Shown in pieces: positions 40,601-49,519 of a stretch of DNA of 64,000 nucleotides. Location of the stretch: NCBI RefSeq assembly GCF_032854445.1, contig NC_088300.1, positions 65,632,984 to 65,696,983 on the forward strand, read 5' to 3'. Below the pieces are notes generated by a model. The model had not been told where the DNA came from and did no database searches. It worked only from the letters and a program-made list of their open reading frames with translations. The stretch is from Liolophura sinensis. Its lineage: Eukaryota; Mollusca; Polyplacophora; Chitonida; Chitonidae. Both the position numbers and the translations under genes were made by a program. Each line of letters opens with the position of its first letter. The first letter of the stretch is position 1.

Positions 40601-43600
40601 AAATTATTCATTTGCAATAATGCTTCCTGTATGTTAAAGTAGCTTTAAAGCAACTGCATACATTTGTAATAGGTTACAGGTAATCTAATTTTGTAATAGG
40701 TGACAGAAAATCTAATTTTGATTTTAAGCGAGACTGGGACACTTTCTTGAAAGACATAGACTCAAGTTTATATCGGGATGAAAAGGCAGCAGTGACATCT
40801 GGTGAACCAGGTCCCATCTCCCTCTCCCTGGAGAATGCTAGATCAGGGGAGAAAACCTCACTAGCAGACTACCTTGGGTCATCTGCTTTGATACTGATAC
40901 TGCTGCGTCATTTTGCCTGACTACCGTGACGAAACCATGTGGCACAGGTCCAACAGAATGAGGTAAATAGTTAATAGGTATATTCTCTGAGTCTGATACA
41001 GTGCCGAATTCAAGAGAGGTATGTGGCAAGAGTAGGGGTCTGCAGATATTTAATATACTGGTGAATTGTTTGTCCTTATGACCTCTTCCCATTAAATTTA
41101 TCATGAAAAAATCGTGAACATTAGTTTTAAGTACCTGACAGTGAGATAAAAGTGACCACATTGCTGGTGATGCTTTTATTAAATGTTTGAGGGCTTGTAT
41201 CGTGAAAAAAAGTTCTTCTTTAGTATATGTACAAACAGTACACAATTTACCACAATTTGGCTGGAATATTGCCGAAGTGGCGATAAGTTGTAATCATTCA
41301 TTTATTCTTCTGAGATAAATGCAAATTATAATATGGTATCCTGCCAGCCTTCTGCTAATCACCACGTGAAATGTATAAATGTATTTATTATGACGGGTAT
41401 TAATGTGGAGTTGAGCTTACATATGTATACTCTGTGTCTGCTGTATTGATGTGGAGTTGAGCTTACATATATGTACTCTGTGTCTGCTGTATTGATGTGG
41501 AATTGAGCTTACATATATGTACTCTGTGTCTGCTGTATTAATGTGGAATTGAGCTTACATATATGTACTCTGTGTCTGCCGTATTGATGTGTAGTAGAGC
41601 TTACATATATGTACTCTGTGTCTGCTATATTGATGTTGAGTTGAGCTTACATATATGTACTCTGTGTCTGCTGTAATGATGTGGAGTTGAGCTTACATAT
41701 ATGTACTCTGTGTCTGCTGTATTGATGTGGAGTTGAGCTTACATATATGTACTCTGTGTCTGCTGTATTGATGTGGAGTTGAGCTTACATATATGTACTC
41801 TGTGTCTGCTATATTGATGTGGAGTTGCGCTTACATATATGTACTCTGTGTCTGTTGTATTGATGTGGAATTGAGCTTACATATATGTACTCTGTGTCTG
41901 CTGTATTGATGTGGAGTTGAGCTTACATATGTATACTCTGTGTCTGCTGTATTGATGTGGAATTGAGCTTACATATATGTACTTTGTGTCTGCTGTATTG
42001 ATGTGGAGTTGAGCTTACATATATGTACTCTGTGTCTGCTGTATTGATGTGGAATTGAGCTTACATATATGTACTCTGTGTCTGCTGTATTAATGTGGAG
42101 TTGAGCTTACATATATGTACTCTGTGTCTGCTATATTGATGTGTAGTAGAGCTAACATATATGTACTCTGTGTCTGCTATATTGATGTGGAGTTGAGCTT
42201 ACATATATGTACTCTGTGTCTGCTATATTGATGTGGAGTTGAGCTTACATATATGTACTCTGTGTCTGCTGTATTGATGTGGAGTTGAGCTTACATATAT
42301 GTACTCTGTGTCTGCTGTATTGGTGTGGAGTTGAGCTTACATATATGTACTCTGTGTCTGCTGTATTGATGTGGAGTTGAGCTTACATATATGTACTCTG
42401 TGTCTGCTATATTGATGTGGAGTTGCGCTTACATATATGTACTCTGTGTCTGTTGTATTGATGTGGAATTGAGCTTACATATATGTACTCTGTGTCTGCT
42501 GTATTGATGTGGAGTTGAGCTTACATATGTATACTCTGTGTCTGCTGTATTGATGTGGAATTGAGCTTACATATATGTACTTTGTGTCTGCTGTATTGAT
42601 GTGGAGTTGAGCTTACATATATGTACTCTGTGTCTGCTGTATTGATGTAGAATTGAGCTTACATATATGTACTCTGTGTCTGCTGTATTAATGTGGAGTT
42701 GAGCTTACATATATGTACTCTGTGTCTGCCGTATTGATGTGTAGTAGAGCTTACATATATGTACTTTGTGTCTGCTATATTGATGTGGAATTGAGCTTAC
42801 ATATATGTACTCTGTGTCTGCTGTATTGATGTGGAATTGAGCTTACATATATGTACTCTGTGTCTGCTGTATTAATGTGGAGTTGAGCTTACATATATGT
42901 ACTCTGTGTCTGCCGTATTGATGTGTAGTAGAGCTTACATATATGTACTCTGTGTCTGCTATATTGATGTGGAGTTGAGCTTACATATATGTACTCTGTG
43001 TCTGCTATATTGATGTGGAGTTGAGCTTACATATGTGTACTCTGTGTCTGCTGTATTGATGTGGAGTTGAGCTTACATATATGTACTCTGTGTCTGCTGT
43101 ATTGATGTGGAGTTGAGCTTACATATATGTACTCTGTGTCTGCTATATTGATGTGGGATTGAGCTTACATATATGTACTCTGTGTCTGCTGTATTGATGT
43201 GGAGTTGAGCTTACATATATGTACTCTGTGTCTGCTGTATTGATGTGGAGTAGAGCTTACATATATGTACTCTGTGTCTGCTGTATTGATGTGGAGTTGA
43301 GCTAACATATATGTACTCTGTGTCTGCTGTATTGTAGCACCTCCTGGAGGAGGCTGGTGGACGTGTGCTCGTGGTGTCATTTGGCTCTCAGACTGGGGCT
43401 AAACATTGGCTGGAGGATACAGGCTGTCCCTTTGACATGCTGCTGGATCAGAACCGAGAGGTGAGGCAACTAGTGTCAAATTTTTTTTTTTTATCACAGT
43501 ATGCGGAAAATGTAACAGATATTTGGGTCGGCCGGTTCGTCTTTGTCATGCTTTGGTTTCCAGGCTGTAATTTTCTCCAACATTGTCATATTTTCATAAA

Positions 43601-45596
43601 ATTTTTTGTGCAGTTTCGTTTTTTCTTTCTGTGCATAAATTTGTATTTTTAACAATACCCTTAAATTAACAATAATTGCATGAAATTTTGCCTGATTTTG
43701 ATAAAAAGTGGTGGCTACCCAGATCAAGTTTGATAACCAGCTACAACGTAGACCCATGCATAGTTTTGGTGTATATTTATAAACATGGAATATTAATTTA
43801 TAACTTTTCTTTTCATAGTTGAGAAATTTGTGATATCATAAGCTGTAAAGAAGGCAAACACACCAGTAACTGTAACAATTTTATATTTGTTGTTACAAAG
43901 TTGTAATGAATGTTTGAACTCTTCAAACTTTTTTTTCATGAATTTGTGCAAGTCAAGGCTAAGGGAGTTATGGCCCTTGATGCACCTTCTTTCTCATATA
44001 CACTTATACTGATGTGTATATAAATTGTCACTTCAGGTTTATAAATCATTTGGATTGAGAAGATCTATCTTCAAGGTAAATATTTAGACAAAAACGTGTA
44101 TTTATGAAAAATAAATAATTTTTCAGAAAATTTTAGTCCTGAAACTCTCTAGTAGTTGAAATAAAAGAAAAATGCTGAAATATGCCAGAATTGAATTTCT
44201 TACATATACTTGTAATAGCAATATAAATAAAAGTGAATTATATTTATTAAAATCAGTATTTGCAAACAAATTAATCCTTGTCCTCCAACCATTGGTATCT
44301 CAATGACAGATTTAAAAGTAAAAACTGACTCATAACTGGGAGGGGTAGGGTTAATTCACATTCTAGCCACAACCGGCATGTCTTGCATTGAACACAGGTA
44401 TGGTGTATCTCCGCGCTGGTGTACTACGCCGAGCAGATGGCTGCTGGGAAGCCTCCCATCAAGCCATACGAGGATGTGGAAGACGACCCTCACCAGATGG
44501 GAGGAGACTTCATCCTAGACAAGGACGGCATGGTCAGACTTCTGTACTGCTCTAAAAACAGCTCTGACAGACCCTCTGTAGAAACTCTCCTCGATGTCCT
44601 TAAGGTGAGCAATAACATCCAGCTGTGAGGACCTGATAGTTAGTGAAAATAGGGAGATAATAATTGTTCTTCACCTAAAGTTTGAACTGTAAACATGCAC
44701 TTTCAAAACACATAAAGGCCTTTAAATAATAATCTTAATGCCAATACTCATCAAGAGGCCCTAAAGGTGTATGAGTAAGTCAGAATAAGGTAAAATGAGT
44801 CATATGTGAAAAAGACTGAACTTTAGATGTCTATTAATTTGTCCTGTAATCTGATTATCTTTTGGGCCTTAAAAATTTAATCCAAACTTTTCATCAATCA
44901 AATCACATCATTGTGAGCCATAATAAGCTGGTTGTTATGGGATGACATTTGCACATCTACAGCAAAGAATTCACATACTGATACACTATTTATCAAATGA
45001 TTTGTGAGATGTCTCGAGGCCCTGCTGACCTTCACCATGTCATCAGTTCTCCAATGAGGTTGCCCAGTTTCCTCCCACCATAATGCAAGTCGCAGTTGTA
45101 TAAATGAAATATTCAGGAGTACAGTGTAAAACACCAAATAAACATCAAAAAACAACAAATATCAAATAAATAAATTCAGTGAGGTTGTGGGTAATCATTC
45201 TGCTCCCTCTTGATTAGTTTCTGTTCATGTCAGGAGATTTATCAGATGACATGTGGCACTGGTTTTCTCTAGTCTTCCTCATCTCCTCAAAATATGTGTG
45301 AAAATTTTCTTGTGCTTGGCATCAAATAGCAATCAGATAAAGAAAAAAATAAACAAAAGATTGAAACCAGGTCATTTAGGTCACATTGGAGCAGACTTGC
45401 AAGAAATACATGTAATGTAAGCCGGCAATAGTTTTTCTAAACATATCTATAAATTGTGAAGCGTGAATGCATGTATAAGGTATCTCTTTCATTCATATTC
45501 TTTATAAAGTATAGCTATGAATTGAAGAAACTTGATTATGTTTTACAGGATTGCCATGGAAAGTCCAACACCGCAGAGCCACCCAAGACAGAATAA
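37610..45596 (+). CDS. SELENOL: Selenoprotein L: peroxiredoxin-like, Sec-x-x-Sec
   Basis: Coding exons are 37610-37697, 38060-38141, 38531-38584, 39859-39922, 40028-40108, 40729-40962, 43338-43460, 44037-44075, 44398-44604 and 45549-45596. They total 1020 nt and give 339 aa, with phases consistent throughout. Exon 6 stays in frame only if two TGA codons (40918-40920, 40927-40929) are read as selenocysteine, giving LLRHFA-U-LP-U-RNHVAQ (residues 187 and 190). This is the UxxU diselenide motif of the SelL family, placed after a hydrophobic strand as in peroxiredoxins. Later exons carry AhpC/TSA-like blocks: VLVVSFGSQTGAKHWLEDTG, VYKSFGLRRS, YEDVEDDPHQMGGDFILDKDG and DRPSVETLLDVLK. The N-terminal 120 residues look helical/coiled-coil. 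A SECIS lies 32 nt past the stop. Exons 4 and 5 borders are less certain; exon 4 could end at 39934. Confidence 0.92.
38895..39125. repeat. Dispersed repeat D, copy 1
   Basis: About 230 bp shared with 54628-54835. Common words include cttcaac.tttttgac, cttttttcagtgaaatt-like, attgtgc(a/g)(a/g)attac and gtggtggttgaaaggggttg / gtggtggctgaaaaggttg. It is intronic in SELENOL. Family unknown. Confidence 0.5.
39640..39786 (+). repeat. SINE-A fragment just upstream of SELENOL exon 4
   Basis: Plus-strand body and tail: ggaaggtctgtcagcaacct, gctcccaccataatgctgac and an (aaat)n end at 39772-39786. It ends 73 bp before the exon 4 start. Confidence 0.7.
40918..40929 (+). other. SELENOL: Two in-frame UGA (selenocysteine) codons
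   Basis: TGA-CTA-CCG-TGA encodes U-L-P-U in exon 6. Upstream the exon is open from its first base in the same frame (RDWDTFLKDIDSSL...). Downstream it continues RNHVAQVQQNE and splices in phase to HLLEEAGGRV. The two Sec sit where thiol peroxidases and thioredoxin-fold oxidoreductases carry CxxC. The codons lie 42 and 33 nt upstream of the exon 6 end, with four introns further on, so failed recoding would expose the mRNA to nonsense-mediated decay. Confidence 0.93.
41399..43334. repeat. 46-bp minisatellite, about 42 copies, in SELENOL intron 6
   Basis: The unit is attgatgtggagttgagctt plus acatatatgtactctgtgtc plus tgctgt, 46 bp. Units vary at a few sites: ggagt/ggaat/gtagta, atatgt/gtatac, ctct/cttt, gctgt/gctat/gccgt and gagctt/gcgctt. 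Variant patterns repeat at 598 bp (13 units): gttgcgc at 41825 and 42423, tactttgtg near 41980 and 42578, and gtagtaga near 42143 and 42741. This shows block duplication. The array ends only 3 bp before SELENOL exon 7. Because 46 is not a multiple of 3, open frames across it on the minus strand are incidental. Confidence 0.97.
45045..45170 (+). repeat. SINE-A fragment in SELENOL last intron
   Basis: Plus-strand words cagtttcctcccaccataat, gtataaatgaaatattc and acaccaaataaac, followed by an (aaat)n-like tail. The tRNA-like head is weak or absent. Confidence 0.6.
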
Positions 45597-46530
45597 TAAT
45601 GGACATGGTCATCTTGTGTTTTGATCACAGTGAACTTCAATCAGAATTAATGAATGCTGATGAGGAAACTTTTCTAGACTGTCAGCTGGATGCTTTCTTG
45701 GTTAAGTTCACTAGTGCATGTCAACAGCTAAGAAGTGGCTTGTTCAAATGTTGTTGGTAAAACAGCTTTTGAATCTTTTATCTTCCCATGTATCCTAGAC
45801 AGCTTTTCAGGCAGATTCTGTACATGTGTAATTAAAACCATAGAAAATTTGTAAGGGGTAAAAAATGTCATTAGATTTGTAAAATGTGTAATTACCAGGT
45901 GAACTGAAACACACCTCTAGTGCAGGTAGGGTAATTAATATATGTAGGATGGGAAAGAAAGACAGACAAAATTTATAAATAAATAAAAGTAATGATATTG
46001 CGCATGGTCCTAAACTCCCAGTACATGTGCCACAAATAAACCTAGGTAACACTTGCTGTGAAATCAGAATTTTACGAAAGCGATAGCTGAGCAAATGTTA
46101 AATTATTTTGTTGTACAATCCTGACACTCAGCTTGCATATTCTGCTGGGAGTGTGAAATAGAATGACCCATGATATGATTAAATTTATCTATGTGGCAGC
46201 GAATAAAACTTGCATGAAGCATACTATCGTCTACCTGAAAGTCCATGGTACATTTGGTTAATATTAAAGAAACAGGTATCATTGATAACACTGCTGATTT
46301 AGAACATGTTTGTCCTATTTTGAAAGTTATTAACTTTTGGCTGATAAGTCAGATCAAGTTAATTTGCATTGGAAAGGAATGTATAATATGTAAATATCCA
46401 CCGATGAATGTATCATTTGTTGTGTGTGTAGTATAGGTTGTACATGATAATATACAAGAGGATCAGTCAGAGTAATGAAATGTTGATATTTTTATATAAT
46501 GCCATTCATGAATAAATTGAATTCCCAATT
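45597..46530 (+). other. SELENOL: SELENOL 3' UTR with candidate poly(A) signals
   Basis: The UTR contains the SECIS. AATAAA occurs around 45977-45986 and at 46510-46515. Either site would keep the SECIS in the mRNA. No further coding exon was seen. Confidence 0.55.
45629..45712 (+). promoter_or_regulatory. SELENOL: SECIS element of SELENOL
   Basis: This 3' UTR hairpin directs selenocysteine insertion at UGA. The lower stem AGTGAACTT (45629-45637) pairs perfectly with AAGTTCACT (45704-45712). After a small loop, CAGAA (45642-45646) pairs with TTCTTG (95-100 of 45600s) with one bulge. An internal loop TTA/GCT follows. The non-Watson-Crick core is ATGA (45650-45653) opposite GGAT (45688-45691). 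The upper stem includes GCTGATG (45656-45662) with TGTCAGC (45680-45686). The apical loop has AAA (45666-45668), 12 nt after ATGA, the spacing known for animal SECIS elements. A bulged T next to the core is a weakness. The fold was made by eye. Confidence 0.8.
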
Positions 46531-47139
46531 CATCTGTGAAGTCAAGTCTTGTGATTCATGCCAGTAATTTACTCCATTTGGCTAGCATAGCATTCCAGTT
46601 AGGCAGCACTATATGTAGGCCTGCCGTCTATCAACAGTGAGGCCTGTCTGCTTCATGGAGACACCACGAGTGTTGAAATAAGTCAGTAAATCCCCAAGCA
46701 AACAAAAAGTTCAGGTAACTGATAAGAAAATTGTTCATAGATTAACAAAATGCTGATTTACACCATTTGTGAACAGATTGATTTCCCAAGGCACCTTACA
46801 AGTCAATGTTGTGCCACTCTTTTTACCATACTTGATTGGCCTTTAAAGCTGTGCTCAAGAATTTTTCACTTCCATGTAACCTCTGGCAAGAAGCCAGTGT
46901 GCCCAGAATAAACCATTGCCCTTCACCAGGAACTTAACAAACCTCCAGTTGCAGAAAAAGTAGTGAGAGGTGGATTTGAACACCTGACCACATTGTAGAC
47001 ATTATAAGTGCTGAAAAGAGACTGATTAATTGGTGTTTAATTATTGCAGTACCCAAGAATTTTTCACCTGTATTATCCATACATATGATTTGTGTGCTTT
47101 GGTGTTATGTCAAACTTAGCAATTTTTTAGTATTATGAC

Positions 47140-47365
47140 AATGAAGGGTCATTAGGTGTGCAAACATACTGCATCCTCTCCTGGCAGGACATGTCCATGC
47201 CGCCAAAGTGATTCTACCACGGAAGTATCATACCAAAGACACCAGACAGGACACCCCACCCAGTCACAGTATACTGACACCAGGCCAATTAGTCCTGCTT
47301 CCTTGCTCTAAACTCTCAGTGGGGCAGCAACAAGTGCCATTTTATCTTTGATATGACCTGACCTG
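47140..47365 (-). repeat. SINE-B copy, minus strand
   Basis: Its reverse complement reads agagcaaggaagcaggacta, tgtgactgggtggggtgtcc and ggtgtctttggtatgatac, matching 3590-3690 closely. A shorter related piece lies at about 5113-5185. Confidence 0.6.
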
Positions 47366-47530
47366 GGTCTCTGAATTATTACTTGATGCAGTCATGGCAG
47401 TCTTGTTTTGGAGTAGATGGATGTTCTAGGCAAAGATTGTCATGATAGTTGGATAAAATGATTCCTGTCCAAGACTCTACTCAGTGGAAGTCAACACCTA
47501 CTGAGCCAGCAAAAGCCATTAAAGCATCCC

Positions 47531-47790
47531 CATATTTATTTATTTCATTAGTGTTTAACGCCGTAATCGAGAATATTTCACCTAATATACAACAGCAGCC
47601 ATCATTATAGTGGAAGCAGGCCTGGCAGATACTGGGGGAAACCATGTCCATCCAGAGGTTGCTGGCAGACCTTCCCACTCACAATGAAGAGAAAGCCAGC
47701 ATGAGATGGACTTGAACTCATAGTGACGACATTCATGAGAGGTTCCTGGGTCACTGCGCCATGCTGGCACACTAAGCATCTCGGCCATGA
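47531..47790 (-). mobile_element. SINE-A, near full length
   Basis: The plus strand shows the tail (atttatttatttcattagtg), body (cagaggttgctggcagacct) and tRNA-like head. The B-box on the minus strand reads GAGTTCAAGTCC, and the head ends near gatgcttagtgtgcc. It aligns over its whole length with 2759-3028. Confidence 0.7.
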
Positions 47791-48047
47791 AGCACCCAAA
47801 CATCATGTTGAAAGTTGTAATAATGCCAATGTAGCGTAAAGCTATAATCAGCAATTTCAGTTCAAAAATACAGGATATACATATATTTATTTGGGCTTTG
47901 ATAACACATTCATTTAATCTGTACAACAGCTGTAAGATTACTGGGTGTGTGAACTTGGTTTCTCATGAGGATATTACTGCTTTCTGCCAAACTTTGGTCG
48001 AGGTGTGATCAGCAACAGTGAGAATGTTACTTCAGTAGTATTTGCTA

Positions 48048-48330
48048 TTTGACCGGAGCATTGTTTAATGCCATACTCAAGAATTTTCACTCATATGGTG
48101 GCCGGCAGTTTTTTAGTTGAAGAATGCCGGAGTGCCTGGGATAAACCACCGACATTTGACAAGATACTGACAGATTTTCCCTTTGGGGACATCTGCACAT
48201 GTACACCACACTGATGGACGAAAAGTTATCTTGGAAGCATTTTGGCCACTTACTGTCACCAAAACCCCATGATCAGTAGGACTGGAGGAATCTACGAAAT
48301 TCCCTGTCCAAGATAGGGTTTAAACTCACA
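48048..48330 (-). repeat. SINE-like element, related subfamily
   Basis: Plus-strand words are aatgccatactcaagaattt, gtggccggcagttt, agtgcctgggataaaccacc and gatagggtttaaactcac (a weak B-box on the minus strand). Shorter relatives lie at 4271-4500, about 5720-5960 and 33965-34085. Confidence 0.45.
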
Positions 48331-48857
48331 AAATGCGAACTGGTCTGGAACTCAGTAACCGGGGAGGAAAAACTGGCAAAAACCTCCAATGCCAATTTGA
48401 AAGCATACCTATTTCATAAAAACAGATTCACCTAAAAGGTACAAGCAATTTAACAAATGCTAAACTTTAAGTCTGTCAAGGGTTGTGGGATGATTACTGA
48501 CCTATTAGATACACGTGTACATGCAGCTAATCAACAAATGAAGTATCATTAACATATACAGAACTACTAGTGCTCTGAAACAGCTTACGAGGATCGTCTG
48601 GGTTAATCTATAAACAAATATAATTTTTATCCCGTTTACAAAGTAGGCTTTGACCATTAGACATGAGTGGAAAGAGAGAGTGAAAATGTACCCTGAAGTA
48701 AATGCTTCATGCCATGCCCTAAAAAAAGTTAAGGTACACAACATGCCCAGTGATTAAGTGGACAATTCCAAATGGTTATAGATGAGTACAAAGTCACAGC
48801 TTAAAGTGTGAAAAACCCCAAACCAAATTCTTGTTGCTTAAGTTACTGTACTGAAAC

Positions 48858-48936
48858 CAGTTTCACAAGGTAAATGTAGCTATATGTACTACTTTATAGT
48901 AGTACCATCTCAAGTGGATACTACAAGAACTGTGAA
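48858..48936. repeat. Short palindromic repeat
   Basis: The left end cagtttcaca pairs with the right end tgtgaaactg. Inner tactact and agtagta words also pair. The ends resemble those of the 14029-14131 palindrome. Confidence 0.5.
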
Positions 48937-49519
48937 ACTGTTTCCTGGTGTACCCTATGTTTTTCTTATAGTCATAGTTGTATAATCCAGATTATTTTTT
49001 TTGCAGGCACTATGACGGATGTTCAACTTATAACTTCTCATTTATAAAATACATACAGGAAATTACTGTTTTCTGTGAACAGTTTTTACAACATAAAAAC
49101 AACTATTACAATATGGTGGATTACATTCCTTTGCCTAAACATTAAATTGTTTTTAACATAAATACAAGTACCATTCTTATCCAAGAGATAGAGCTTTGCT
49201 TAAAATAGTATAATAGTAACAGAAACAAATATCAACATCAGACAAACACAAGCAGAAGAGTACTACTTTTGAAGAGTACTTCAAAAATACAACCAATCAT
49301 CATGATATGAACCCAGCCCTTTCTGTAGCCCAGTTTGTAAGAGTTTCACACTTCCTGCTGCCTGTCTGATTGTGGGCCTGTAACCCAATGGGGAGTTTTG
49401 GGGAGAGACCATCAAAGATGTTAACAAAATAAATAGACTAAAACATCTTTCTCTTAAATTAATCGTAGGTATATCTTTCCAGGTTTGTTTCACATTCAGG
49501 ATACATTACACTGACGTTA

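Larger units (their letters stand above)
46531..49519. other. Convergent spacer, SELENOL / RNF8, rich in SINE remnants
   Basis: This lies between the favoured SELENOL poly(A) signal and the RNF8 stop, and part of its right end must be RNF8 3' UTR. It contains SINE-like copies at about 46825-46925, 47140-47365, 47531-47790 and 48048-48330, and a hairpin at 48858-48936. No supportable gene was found. Confidence 0.5.

Noticed and set aside
37610-40917. Treating the exons before the first TGA as a separate small coiled-coil gene
   Set aside because: Phases run without a break into the UxxU exon and the Prx-like exons, and a SECIS follows the final stop. One gene is the simpler model.
40838-41245. 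135-aa minus-strand ORF over the Sec exon
   Set aside because: It is antisense to SELENOL exon 6, with no family resemblance, and the sense strand explains the conservation.
41399-43334. Possible CRISPR array because of the regular repeats
   Set aside because: Units are contiguous with no unique spacers, and the context is an intron of a eukaryotic gene.
43165-43380. 71-aa minus-strand ORF ending in repeated QQTQSTYM-like peptides
   Set aside because: It is a translation of the 46-bp minisatellite; the frame rotates between units.
46088-46170. Hairpin CACTCAGC / GCTGGGAGTG flanked by TGA on both sides
   Set aside because: The 5' core is CTGA rather than ATGA/GTGA, the loop has no AA, and the stem needs a GG bulge. 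Treated as a chance hairpin.
46404-46449. A second SECIS-like hairpin in the SELENOL 3' UTR (ATGA, 13-bp stem with many U-G pairs, GATA)
   Set aside because: The apical loop (TGTGTGTGTAGT) lacks the AA or CC expected of a SECIS, and there is no matching lower stem. The element at 45629-45712 fits better.
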